From contig JANJXV010000020.1 in NCBI GenBank assembly GCA_024803745.1, forward strand, positions 17,648,777 through 17,712,776: a DNA stretch of 64,000 nt. The letters are read 5' to 3'. The position numbers were made by a program, and so were the translations under genes. Every line of letters starts with the position of its first letter. The first letter of the stretch is position 1. The notes beneath the pieces were generated by a model. The model was not told where the DNA came from, searched no databases, and saw nothing but the letters and a program-made list of their open reading frames with translations. Of this stretch, positions 1-13,047 are shown in pieces. Source of the DNA: Megascapheus bottae. Its lineage: Eukaryota > Chordata > Mammalia > Rodentia > Geomyidae.

Positions 1-54
1 AGTGCTTAAAGTTAAAAGTCAATCATAATTCTTCTTAATATCTTCTTAATACAG

Positions 55-201
55 GGACATATGGTATGGCAGCTCCATGGTATTTCCCAATCCTTCCTTC
101 CTATTGGAAAGAGCGATTTGGATGCTCAGAGGTGAAGCGTGAGAAAAACAATGGCCTCGTTTTTACTAACATCATGATGCAGAACACCAACCCCTCTTCC
201 A
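55..201 (+). CDS. ABCA12: ABCA12 exon 27
   Basis: 147 bp with acceptor aatacag and donor gtaagaca. It starts with the last two bases of a codon and ends one base into a codon. It encodes the linker after the first membrane domain ([15 protein letters not shown], then [14 protein letters not shown]), just before NBD1. The preceding exon is outside the window. Confidence 0.92.
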
Positions 202-3200
202 GTAAGACAAGTAGGTCAACCACTTTACTGTAAGAGAAATGATGTAAAACAGAATGATTAGTTGTTTGAATTGTGCTTTTCTAAATGGCAAAATTATCAT
301 CCTTTCAGTCATGGATGAGTATGTCTACACATATGTGTTTAGACTCTTATGGGTATTGAATTGTGGCTTTTTCTGGGCTCATTAGCTCAGTGGGTTAGCA
401 TATGGTGTTAATTAGGCCAAGATCGTAGATCCTTTTGTGGTCCGGTTAGCCTCACACAGAGAAAGATTTTGCTCCTTGGCCACAGTCTGTACCCCTAATT
501 CTAACCATCTGCTACCAGTCATAAGGAGTAGCCAAGTAACAGATATGGGTAATTTAGCATAACCCATCACTAATGCTACAAAAACCATTCAAAGCTCATG
601 TAACATCAACCGTAGGTGAGCAGTGTCATCTTTATCAAATAACAATGACCCATGTAAGTGGTCCCTTGGTGATGCCCAAAGTATCAGACACTGATTAATG
701 AATTGGATTCTATAAACCACAGAACTGAGCAACCATATCGCTGCACTGTTAAATCCATAATCTAGTAACATCCTGTCCAATCAGAGGACAAAGGTTTTGA
801 GGTTTATCTTTTGAATATGTAAATATCTTTCACACAAAAAAATAACTACTAATCTTATAATGTATTCTAGAGATGTTTTCTCAAACAGAGAGGACTGGCA
901 AAAAATGTGGCTTTACACATTCATTCACTCTGTGACCAATGAAGAGAGAGGTTAAAGACTGTTTCTGGATCTAGATTTTTTTTTTGCCAATTCTGGGACT
1001 TGTACACAGGCCCTGAACACTGTCCTTGGGCTTTCTCAAGGATATAGCTCTACCACTTGAGCCACAGCATTCCTTCAGGCTTTTTCTCTGTATGTGGTAC
1101 TGAGGATCTTCATACATGCTAGGCAAGCACTCTACCACGAGGCCAAACTCATGGCTCTGTTTCTGGATTTTTATTTTTATTTTTTTACTTAAAGGATTGT
1201 ATTTCTATAACCTTCCATTTTTAATTACAATCTTACTCTTGCTGCAGTCCCTTATTTGTGAGCTTATCATTTTTTCCTTTGATTGTTCTCCAGGTCCTGA
1301 ATCCCCAGTGTCTCCCTCAAACATTGAGCCTGAACCGAAGGATCTTCCAGTTGGAGTTGCCCTGCACGGGGTCACAAAGACCTATGGCTCAAAAATTGCT
1401 GTTGATAATCTCAATCTGAACTTTTATGAAGGGCATATTACTTCATTGCTGGGGCCCAATGGAGCTGGGAAAACTACTACCATGTAATGTTTCTTTTCAG
1501 TGCTTAATATCACAGAAGTATATATTTTAAAACTACAGTTCATTTTATAAACTAACCTTTTTAATATAAAAATGAAGTATTGATTTATTAGATGATGTCA
1601 CCTAGTTCAATTTTTATACTATACAAGGAATTCTTAGGTTCAAAACAGTGAACTCACAAAAAAAAGAAAGAAAGAAAGAAAGAAATCTGGTCTACCAAGT
1701 GAAACATAATATACTTGATTCATCTAGTATTGGCCTACCAGAGGCATCTTAAACATATTAATTCAGTGCCAATATATAAACATGAGGAGTTTCCCTAGTG
1801 AAAGTAAATGCTTTCTGAGGCATGTCCTAGAAAGTAGGAAGTTCTGCAAGACTGAATCCACATTTTTAGGCAGTGACTCCTGGTTGAGTCTCATTAGTGG
1901 CTGGTCTCTTAATGAGAACATCTGCTTTCTGGTTCATCCCTGGTCTCCAGCAATCTCTACTGCTATACCCATGCACTCTGTCTCATTTATTTTACATACA
2001 TATCCAAACCCCTGGATAACATTGAGTTTGCATATCCTGGTGGGTATGAATGTACACAACCTCACCTGCTCACTATAGGAAACCCTTGCCTTGACTCAGT
2101 AGGAAATGAAAGATTCACCAGCTGTCAGGTATGGATCAAAAGGGCCAAGAGCAGTATAGAGGCTCTTTCCATTTGTGTAGCACTTTTCTGTGTCAGAAGG
2201 GAGATGTTATTCAAATGCTGTTAAAGTGACACTTTTTTTTTGAAACTTTTTAATATGATTTACCTCCAGTGGTCCTCATTTTGATTAGTTGCTGAGCCAG
2301 TGCTAAATTGCTGTCTGCACTGTAGCCTTTAAGAGTCATTGGCTATATATCCAATTCTGAATCACTGTGAGCAAGTGCTGTGACTGCCAAAACACTGAAA
2401 TGACTGCTTTTTGTAAATAAGAAAAGTACAAAGATGGTTATGATAAAAGCGAACATCCAGGTTTTTTTTTTATATGCACAACCTGTTGAAAGCCAGAGAT
2501 GCCTGTTTCATGAGACTATTCTGTTTAAATAGCAAGGTTCCTAACAGGAACTAAGAGGTATGGGAAGAAAAAGAACAGAGACAACATTTAAAGAGGCTAT
2601 AATTTTCACTTCGTCTGCCCTATTTTGTTCTTCTGAATATAAACATTTAAAGATAAAGAATAGAGTATGTTATTTGTATGTCAAAGCATTTTATGAAAAA
2701 AATGATATATAATACTGTTTCCTATTTGGTCCTCAGAGATTCCTTGCAAGGCACAGGTAAAGCACTGAGAGAGAGTAATGAGAAAACAAGTCCTTCCCCT
2801 ACAACTCCTGGTGCTTGTATTCTAATGGAGGGAGTAGATGCATTTTAAGTAAGCATCTCACTTGCTAGCTGTTTGAAAGAGGATAGAGAATTATCTGGAT
2901 AGAAATAATCTAGTCAAATGATGACAATGGGACAGGGGTATATATGGGAAGATGAATTAGGAGCTTTTATCTCTGGAATACTGAGGATACTAGCTGGTTC
3001 CTATGGTAGAAGCTGTGAAACACAGAAATATATGAGTAAAAAGACCAAGAGAAGAAGATACAAAAGTGACCTTGGAGTGCTCAGCTTATTCAACCAATTT
3101 ATGAATCTGGCATGCAAAGAAAGGTAAACTCAACCAAGGTTCGGGTTTGAAAGCAAATAGGGATAAGAGTCCCTATTAAGGTATATTACAAGGAAGTGGC

Positions 3201-6200
3201 ACTTTCTGTTGGATGAATAAGCCTGAGACTAAGGGATGGGGTCTAGGCTAGAGATACAAATTAGAGACTTGTCAATTTGTACTATAGAATATCAGGGAAG
3301 TGTATGAGTTGTTTAAGGAGAGTGTGTACTTGCAGTTAAAAAGCACAACTGGAGGGGTTTTATTGTACTTGTTTTTTTTTACATTTCTGTTAGTATTAAT
3401 TAATTGTGCAAGGGGTTTATATTTTGAAACATCCAAATATGCACACAATTTACTTTGATCAGATTCACCCACCATTCACCCTACCTTCCCTTTTCCCTTC
3501 CCAATCGCAACACACTTCATTGTTCTATTTGTACATGAAGTATTTTGACCATAATTATCCTCTGTTACCCTTTCCATTCATTCTTCTCCCTCCCACTAGG
3601 ACACCCTTTCCAGATAGACACCATTATTATTATTACCATCAAATTCACCATTATTATTATTATTATTATCATTATTATTTTCTCTCATTTAATATCTTTG
3701 TATTTCATAACTTGGCCTTGAAGGAATAGATACAGCAGAACATTTTTTTTGTAATACATGAGATATAAGTCTCACTATGTCACTTGAAAATGCTTTGTCT
3801 CTATCTGATTTCTGTTTTCTTCCTTCCCAGATCCATGCTGACCGGGCTGTTTGGTACTTCAGCAGGTACCATTTTTGTGTATGGCAAAGACACCAAGACA
3901 GATCTAAACAGTGTTCGGAAGAACATGGGTGTCTGCATGCAGCATGATGTCTTGTTCAGTTACCTCACTACGAAGGAACATCTTCTCTTATACGGCTCCA
4001 TCAAAGTTCCTCAGTGGACCAAAAAGCAGCTCCATGAAGAAGTGAAGAGGTGAGTCATGCCCAGAATAACAATGCGAGGTTGGAATCTCTCTCAAAGACC
4101 CTAGTCAAACTCTGGTAATAATACCAATAGGAAATGTTTTCACGTGCCCTAACTGATTCTTAATTTTCCTTCTTCTCTGATAGTCTGTACCTGTTGCTCC
4201 ATTGTTCTCACTTGTTAGTTATCTTGAAATTGTCTAGCTCTCCTTCTCTTTGTGGCTTCCATGTGGCCCTAAATCCTGTTTTCCCAATCTCGTGGCTACT
4301 ACCCTAGTCTAAGTCTTATAACTGAATGCCCGGCTTCTTATGATCTAGTTCTTAAAGAGAAGCCAGGGGGATCTTTTTTGATTGCAAATCAGACGATGTC
4401 ACTCCTACTGAATACACATGCTGCTTTTTGCCACACTCCATATAAACTCTTGGTTGCATTATCAATGTGACAAGACCTAATGGCCTGTGCTGGATCTCAC
4501 TTCTGGTTCACTCCATGTTCTTCTGTTCACTTTGCTCTGAACACCTGAACCTAGTTGCACACTTGACTACATTGAGCCACAAGTCCTTTGACATTCTCTT
4601 GGCCAAATGACCACTTTTCTGACCTCTGCTCAAATCTTACTTAAATATCAAATATAGAATAGATGTTGATACAATTTAGCTCATATATCTAGTTTTGCTT
4701 ATTTATTTTTGTTTTGTATTACCACCTAACATATTGTAAACTTGTTTGAGAATATGTTTATCTTCTGGCTCTCTCTCACATCCCTCCCCATGCATTATAT
4801 TAGAATAATGTCCTTATGGTGAGAATGTTTATTGTTTACTACTTTTCTCCCTCACATAAGATATGATTCAAAACAAAATAGATACTGTAAATATTTGTGA
4901 AATGAATAGAATTTATCTCTCCTAGGTTAGTTTCTTCTTAACAGTAATTTGGAACTTCTATATCTATGATAAAAGGAAACTACCTTGAGTTTCCAGTATG
5001 GCATTACATCTTACAGAACACGTAGTAATTGCTTAGTGAATGTTGATCACTTAATGTCTTCACTGTGTCTTCCCAGAATTCAAATGGTCTGTTAACCACC
5101 ATCAATTTTTTTTCAGGACTTTGAAAGATACTGGGCTCTATAGCCATCGCCATAAGAGAGTTGGAACACTGTCAGGAGGGATGAAGAGGAAGTTGTCGAT
5201 ATCCATAGCTCTCATCGGTGGCTCGAGGGTGGTCATTCTGGATGAACCATCCACTGGAGTTGACCCATGTTCTCGTCGAAGTATATGGGATGTAATATCC
5301 AAGAACAAAGCTGGTATGAATACTTTCCGAGAACTTGTTTCACATAACAATTGTCATTCTGCCCTCTGGAACACACAAAATCACACCAAAGACCTTGTGC
5401 TGGTAGCTCACACCTATAATCCTAGCTACACAGAAGGGTGAGATCTGAGGAGTGCAGTTCAGAGCTAGCTCAGGCAGGAAAGTCACCAATTAACCAGGAA
5501 AAAATCATAAGTAGAAAGTAGGCATGACTCAAGTAGTAGAGCACCATCCTTGAGCACAAAATCCAAATGAGAGCTTAAGACCACGAGTTCTTACAGATCC
5601 AACAGAAGTTTCAATATCTGCCTAGAGAAGCTGGGAATCTAATTAGAGATACCAAACATACACAAATGAAAATAGACTGAAAACAGACTAAATAAGTGTT
5701 CACAGGATGTGAAGCAAAGGAGTAATCAGAGTGGAGTGGATTAATCAGAGAGGAAATTCAAAGAGCCATTAAAATTATTGCTTTTTCATAGCAAAGAAAA
5801 TAAAAAAAGAGAGAACTGAAGGTAAAATTGAAGCCACAGGAGTAAAACTTTGACAGATTGGAAACAGCTGCTGAGGCATAGAGTGCCTGATGGACATTTA
5901 GCTATGCCGGATAGTAAATGATTATTTGCTGCCAACTTGGATGAAAAATGGTCCTCCATTATTGAAGAAAACCCCATTGAAATTCCCTTTGATCATTTTG
6001 GAGGTTTCTTCTGGCCTGCCTGTTGTGTATGTGTGCTGTTGTTATTTCTCAGGTAGCTCATAAACTGTGACTCTTGTCTTCATAAGTCACAGGATTTATT
6101 CTTGCTAACTCCGTGTATCTTGGGAGCTGTGTCTTCATTTTTCCATTCTCTCTTGTTCTCTACTATGTCTCCAAGCCAGAACAATCATTCTGTCAACACA

Positions 6201-9200
6201 CCACTTGGACGAGGCTGAAGTGCTAAGTGACCGTATCGCCTTCCTGGAACAGGGTGGACTGCGCTGCTGTGGGTCGCCGTTCTACCTCAAGGAGGTGTTT
6301 GGGGATGGGTACCACCTCATACTCACCAAGAAGAAGGTTTGTAGGAGGAAAAATAATACTTCTTGATGCGGTTATAAGTTATCATTGCTTCTAATGGAGA
6401 CAGACTCGGCCACTTGATTGCTAAAATTTGCTAGTATGCTACCCTTGTGGTTCTATTTTTAACTAAATGTTTATTGTTTTAAGAATAAGATTTTAATCTT
6501 TGGGAATTTGGGGCAAAACTGAGTTTGGAACTCAGGCCCCTGCTTTACCCCTCAAACCACGTACCTGGAGTAATCGTCTTAAATTTTAGCACACGTTAGA
6601 ATTCGAGGTCTTGGGTTAGTATGTCTGATTCCATAGTCTGGGTTGTGCCTCCAGAATCAACTAAATTTCTCACAAGTTTCTTTGATGCTGATCTACATTG
6701 TCTGAAAAAACTCAGGAATAGGCAAAATGTGATCTATCTTAAGATTACTAATGGATGTTAGCCTTTTGGTTTCCCCCTCCATTTCTAAGTATAAAGCTTG
6801 TAAATGCAAAGGAACGACAAGAACACCACGTAGTCTGCACTTGTCAAGTGTAGCATGCAGTCTGTAACTCAGGACTTCACAACACTGATGCATATGTATG
6901 CTATCAGGCAGGTTTTTGACTGCCTCCACTAATTCCTCCTGAAAACATCCTCTTGCAACTCTAGAAAGATAAAAAGAAACTCATTATTATTGTCAACAAT
7001 TTGGAAATTCGTACATTAGGAACATGACATGTCTGAACAGGTCGCCAAGGTCTATCCTAGACACTGAATAGGTCAATGAAATGATGATTAAAATCTTTGG
7101 CCTTCGTGAGCTTCATATTCTGATAGAGTAAGATGATTCAGAGGATAGACTCAGTAAGCAAATCATTTAACGTATTAGTAATTAGTCAAATTACCCAGTA
7201 TATGTGGGTAGAAATAAACAAGGCAACATAAAAAGGGATGGTAGTTGATTCAGTTTTTAAGAAAGGTAGTAAAAGAGCATTCTAAACAGGAATACTAGAG
7301 CCACAAGTTGGAGATAGGAAATAATGGGACCTGATGCTCTCTGGGGTAAAGTCCCTTCAGAAAGGCATGGGCCTGAATCCGGAGGCCGCTAGCAACAGAG
7401 AGTAGACAGTTGTTGCTGAAGTCGAACAGGAAAGAGAGAAGAAGGTGGGCAGTGAGGTTGGAGAAGGGACAGGTGGGAGGAGAGAAGGAGTCTAGCAGCA
7501 TAGCAACTTAGAAACAACTTCAGGGCCCCTAAAAGTACAACGGAGAGACACCGAGAAGAGCGATGTGTGATCTGACTTAGGTCTAGAACAACCTAAAAGA
7601 ACTCATCACCCCTCCTGATTAGTACCCTTGGCCCTACCCTGTACGAAGGAGAGTGATTCACTTGCATTTTTGTCCACAGAGTCCAAATTTAGATGCAAAT
7701 AGAGTATGTGACACAATGGCCGTGACGACGATGATCCGCTCACACCTTCCCGATGCCTACCTCAAGGAAGATATCGGGGGAGAACTTGTGTATGTGCTTC
7801 CTCCGTTTAGCACCAAAGTCTCAGGAGCCTATCTGTCTCTCCTCAGAGCCCTGGACCAGGGCATGGGTGATCTCAACATTGGGTGCTATGGCATTTCCGA
7901 CACCACTGTTGAAGAGGTACATGGGAACCTGAGAAGCTATTTCCCTCTCTTCCTTCCTAACTTCATTCTTTCTAGTCTCTTGTACTTGTTTTTTTTTCTT
8001 TTTGCAAGATCAGTGATCAGCTGTAGGGCCTTGTGCATGCTAGAGAAGCCCTATGCCTCTTGACCTCATTTACAGTTACATTTCTTAACTTCCCAAAGCT
8101 GTAGTAACTTGCATAAATATGTGAACATATTAGGGGCCGGGGGTTTGGCCTAGTGGTAGAGTGTTTGTCTAGCATGCATGAAGACCCAGGTTCAATTCCT
8201 TGGTGTCACATACATAGAAAAAGCCAGTAGTGGTGCTGTGGCTCAAGTGGTAGAGCTCTAGCCTGCAGGAAAGCCGAAGGACAATGTTCAGGCGCTGAGT
8301 TCAAACCCCAGGACTCAAAAAAAAATTTTTTTTAAATAAATACTTTACAAAAATCAGAAGCTTAAATTCTCCATACTTTCTCTAGAAAAGTGCCTCCTGT
8401 TTTTGTTTTTTCATTTAAAAGATGAGTATATACAGCTTTTACATATTCACTCTGTCCATGCAGTTTTGTTTTCGTTCTGTTGTTGTGGTTCAGGAGGTTA
8501 GACTCGGGACTTTGTGCTCTTTCTCAGCTTTATGTGCTCACAGTTGATGTGCTACTACTTGAACCCCTTTTTCAGTTCCCACTTTCCTTCTGCATAACCG
8601 GAGATAAGAGTCTTGTGCATTTTTTTACTCAGACTGGCTCTGATCCATAATTCTCAGCTTTCAGCCTCTCGAGTAACTGGGATTATAGGGGTGAGCCATT
8701 GCAACTGGCAACATAATCTCTTAGAGTCAGATGAGAAATGTCTGTCTCCATAAATATGATAAAAATTCAAAACCAAACTTGAGTTCAGAAATTGGACCTG
8801 AATATTTTTTATGTTAATGAAGTGATATGCTTTCTTTTCCTTAGGTATTTCTGAACTTGACTAAGGAGTCACAGACGAGTAGTGGCATGAGCCTGGACCA
8901 CTTAACACAAAGGAAAATTGGGAATCCCACTGTGAATGGCACCTCAACTCCGGACGATCTGTCTGTGAGCAGCAGCAACTTCACAGACAGAGATGGTATA
9001 AAGCTAATGCAGATATTTTGCTCAATTGTCAAAAGTGACATGAAAAGATAGACTGAAATTTTTTCCTTGTTGACTTTTTGTTTTTCATTTGGTACTGGGG
9101 ATTGGATCCAGGGCCTGTAAACACTACCTATGCTTAGCCCTGCATTTTAAATTAAAAAAAAAACAACTTTAAAAAGTCTTAGAGAAATAAAGTGTTTTTT

Positions 9201-11292
9201 CCCCTAACATATAAGATATTCATGAAAACAAATCTAATTTTCAGTTTGAACCGTTTGGTGACGATAGTGAAGGAAAGGTCATTGGTGAATAACAGCGAGT
9301 TCTCTCTACTCACCAGAAGTGACTTTGAGATGCTACTTTCTATAATTTCAGCTTTGTGCTTAACAAGTTAAGATGCTTTTTTGTAATTGGCACTATCCTG
9401 GCCATGGAAAAGTTATCTTGAAAATCTTTCTGCTATTGGTCAAGCATAAAAGAAGACAACAGTCATCAAAACCTTTCAGAAAGCAAAAGACTCACCGTGC
9501 CATAAAGCACACCTTGAAAGACATGTTGACTCCCGCTCCATTCTCTACTACAGTCTGAATTACTGAGAGGCTGAGAAAATGCCTGGTGGCGAAAGCCTCT
9601 GAATTGATTAAGTTAGCCTTGATAGTTAGGAACCTGTAATAACAGGTTTCTTCTTCGGTTCTTCATCCAGAATATTTTCACAAAACCCTGTTTCATGACA
9701 GGAATTTGAGGGACCAAGCTCCTTTTTAAAGTAGCTTTGATTGTAGCTTAGTGTCCTGACAGTTAATTCATACCTTCAGAAACACTGTTTACTCAAAGAA
9801 GCATGTAGTACAATGATATATAAATTATGGAGTAGTCATTTCAACAGTTTGCTTAAATTGGGGGAAATCTTGAGGAACAGAACTTTTAATTAAACATTTC
9901 CTTGTCTCTAAACTTCAGAAAAGATCATCTCTGACGTTTGCATCATTCTGGAATTTGGGGCTCATTTGTCCTCTGTTGCATTCCTCATTTATCATCTTTT
10001 GTAGAATGTAATTGTAGAGTCCACAGAATTAAAGACATTGATTAGAAAGTGGTCATCTGCTGCAGGAAGTTAATGCTGTATATTTTCATCAGCATTTGTC
10101 TCATAATTTGAAAGTCTTCTTCAGTCAAAACGTTCCCCTCATTGACATTATCTTTGAGAAAGCACATTTACTCCATTTGCTACACCTGTAAGTCATCCAC
10201 ATGTAATTTCTTGAGAAACAGAAAAGCATGCTAATTAGCTCAAAATATTCAGCTCCTTGTACAATTCCCTTTTGCAGAGATATGAGTTTGCATTTCAACG
10301 TGTTCACTCTGTTTAATTGGAATTCATTTTAAATTAAGCAGCTTTGTATTTTTTTTCCTTATCAGCTAAATGAAGATCATGATTTTTGGGCTGCATAATT
10401 TGTGATGGAAAATTTAAAATATACACGGTCGAGGAAAACTGTCATCTTATCACGTGTGAAGGAAAACTTAATGTCAGGCCTTTGGAAAGAATGCTAAATT
10501 TGAAGTTTTGTGAAAGAGTTTCTGAAATTATTAGAAGGAGCCAAGTTTATAGCCTCCAAAGCTCCTCTCATAAGGCCGTGGTATTTTCTTAGCACCTGGA
10601 GAGCATTTCAAATGGATAAAGGAAGGGTAGATATATTTTTTCCAATGAATTCTTTTTGAGTTTCTAGTGGTAAAATGTAGTTCAAAAAATTCATAATCAT
10701 TCCAAATTTCCAATGAGAAAATAATGAATAAGTGGTTGGACTACAAGTATACCTTGGAGGAGAGAATTCCCTTTTCCTACTTCACAGTGAATTCGTTAGA
10801 TTTCATGTTAGACATAGAAGCAATTATACTTACAAGGGCCAAGTTACTTACAATAGGAATGAGTTCTTGGACTAATTCTATCTATCTTAGATTCAATCTA
10901 AATTTGATCTCATGATAGGAACTATTTAATAGGTATTCATCATTAGTAATACAAGCCACCTCTGCAATAATAACTTTAGAAGGGACCCAGGGCTCATGAC
11001 TATAATCCTAATAATCCTAACTACTCTGGAGGCTGAGATGTGAGGATTATAGTTCAGAGCCATCCCAGGCAGCAAAGTCTGTGAGACTCCTATCTTCAGT
11101 TAATTACAGAGAAATCTGGATGTGGTCTCGTGCTAGCCTTGAGCAAAATGGAGCTCAAGGAGTTACAGGAGTAGCCACAAAAACAAAGCAGTATTTATTA
11201 AATTCCAGATGTCTGAGCTTTACATTTTCCATGAAAAAAAGACTGCATATGTGTAATATTTTCTCTCCAGAAAATTACAATTTGTAAGGTAC

Positions 11293-11323
<31 letters not shown>

Positions 11324-12960
11324 GTTTGTATGTGTGTGTGTGTGCATGCATGCATACATGCATGTGTGTGCATGCATATGTGTGTGTGCCAGTACTGATG
11401 CTTGAATTCAGAATCTAGGCATTGTCCTTTAGTTTTTCACTCAAGGGTAGCACCCTACCACTTAGATACAGCTTCAATTTCAGCTCTTTGGTAGTTGATT
11501 ACAGATAAGAGTCTTATGGACTTCCCTGTCCAAGCTGGCTTTGACCTGCAATCTTCAGATCTCAGACCCCAAGTAGCTCATTCTACAGGTGTGAGTAAGC
11601 CACCAGTTTCAGGTTTTTCAAGACACTTTTATGTACAGGTCTAGATGAGGTAGTCCTCAATTTGAGAACCATGTAAACTGGCAAATGGATTGTTAGGCCT
11701 CCAGTACCAATATTGAAAATATAATCTTTTTTCTTCACAATACTACAATATACCATCCATCTATAGTTTCTGAAGTTACTTTAATACTTAATTTACCAAA
11801 GTTTCTTGGGTCATAGCACATTTCTTTTCCTTAACCAGACAAAGTCCTGACAAGCAATGAGAGGCTGGATGGTTTTGGACTGTTACTGAAGAAGATAATG
11901 GCTATTCTCATTAAGAGATTCCACCACACACGCAGAAACTGGAAAGGTCTCATTGCTCAGGTCATCCTCCCCATTGTCTTCGTTACCACTGCTATGGGCC
12001 TTGGCACGCTGAGAAATTCCAGCAACAATTACCCAGAGATCCAGATCTCCCCTTCTCTTTATGGCACCTCAGAACAGACAGCCTTCTATGCGTGAGTTGC
12101 CTTCCATTAACTAAGAAAGTATTCTTCAAATGCTTCCAGACCTGTATTTGTACTTGCTTGCATCCCACGATACAGTAAAGAACAAAGGACATAGGTACCA
12201 CAGTCTCTGATTCAGTGAAAGGAATGGGCAGTTTGATTTACTGAGGTATCAGTTTCCAGCACCAACAAGTGCCACTTAAAATGGATATTTATTTCAATGA
12301 GTAGGCTTTAACTAGCCAGGTTATGTGCTGTTTCTCAGTCTATTAATATATAGCAAACAAAATTTTATTGTGTCTGACAAAGATAGCTGTATGGAATAGA
12401 TGTTGTATATAATGTAATGTGACATACATGATGAGGATGGCTAAATGCATGTGACAAAATAGAGACAGGTGCATATGCATATTGTTTCCTATACCTTTTC
12501 TGCTCCCAAAGATAGTCTTTCTTAGATTCTTTGATGCATACATCAAAGCTCATACATACAAGCTCATAAAACATTCCTATAGACAGCAAAGTTGCATGTT
12601 TTCAAATTATTTGTGACTGTACACCTAAAGTGGAAGATGAACAGGACTGTGGATTTTATTCCATTTTTCATTATTGTAGGAATTTTGATCCCAGCACAAA
12701 AGCACTGGTCTCAACATTATGGAACTTCCCTGGGATTGACAATGTGTGTCTGAACAGCAGTGACTCGTAAGTGGTGTTTATTTCTCTCATTTTCAGAATC
12801 TTATGTTATGAATATGCATAGGTGAAGAAATATGCCAACATTATTTGAATGGAATAGGGTAGTACCCTGACAAAAACGTCCGTTTAAAACATTTTAAGTA
12901 GTTCCTTTTGTTCATTCTCCAGCTGCTATATTTCAGTCATAACCATGAGATATTAGAGAG

Positions 12961-13047
<87 letters not shown>

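Larger units (their letters stand above)
1484..3830 (+). other. Intron between exons 28 and 29
   Basis: 2.35 kb. There is a short (AAAG)n run at about 1,661-1,684, an old L1 3' UTR-like piece at 3,370-3,610 and an (ATT)n run near 3,625-3,680. I recognise no gene or structured element in the rest (1,690-3,360), which is AT-rich unique sequence or repeats too decayed to name. Confidence 0.7.

Noticed and set aside
1116..1293. Open frame leading into exon 28 that begins inside a SINE ([12 protein letters not shown])
   Set aside because: The first part is the antisense tRNA unit of a type A SINE and intron. The coding exon begins at the AG before 1,294, which joins in frame with exon 27. The same peptide recurs at every minus-strand type A SINE.
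5314..5441. Extension of the NBD1 frame beyond exon 30
   Set aside because: Intron read-through into a SINE; the donor at 5,314 followed by exon 31 restores the conserved A-R-T-I-I-L-S-T-H sequence.
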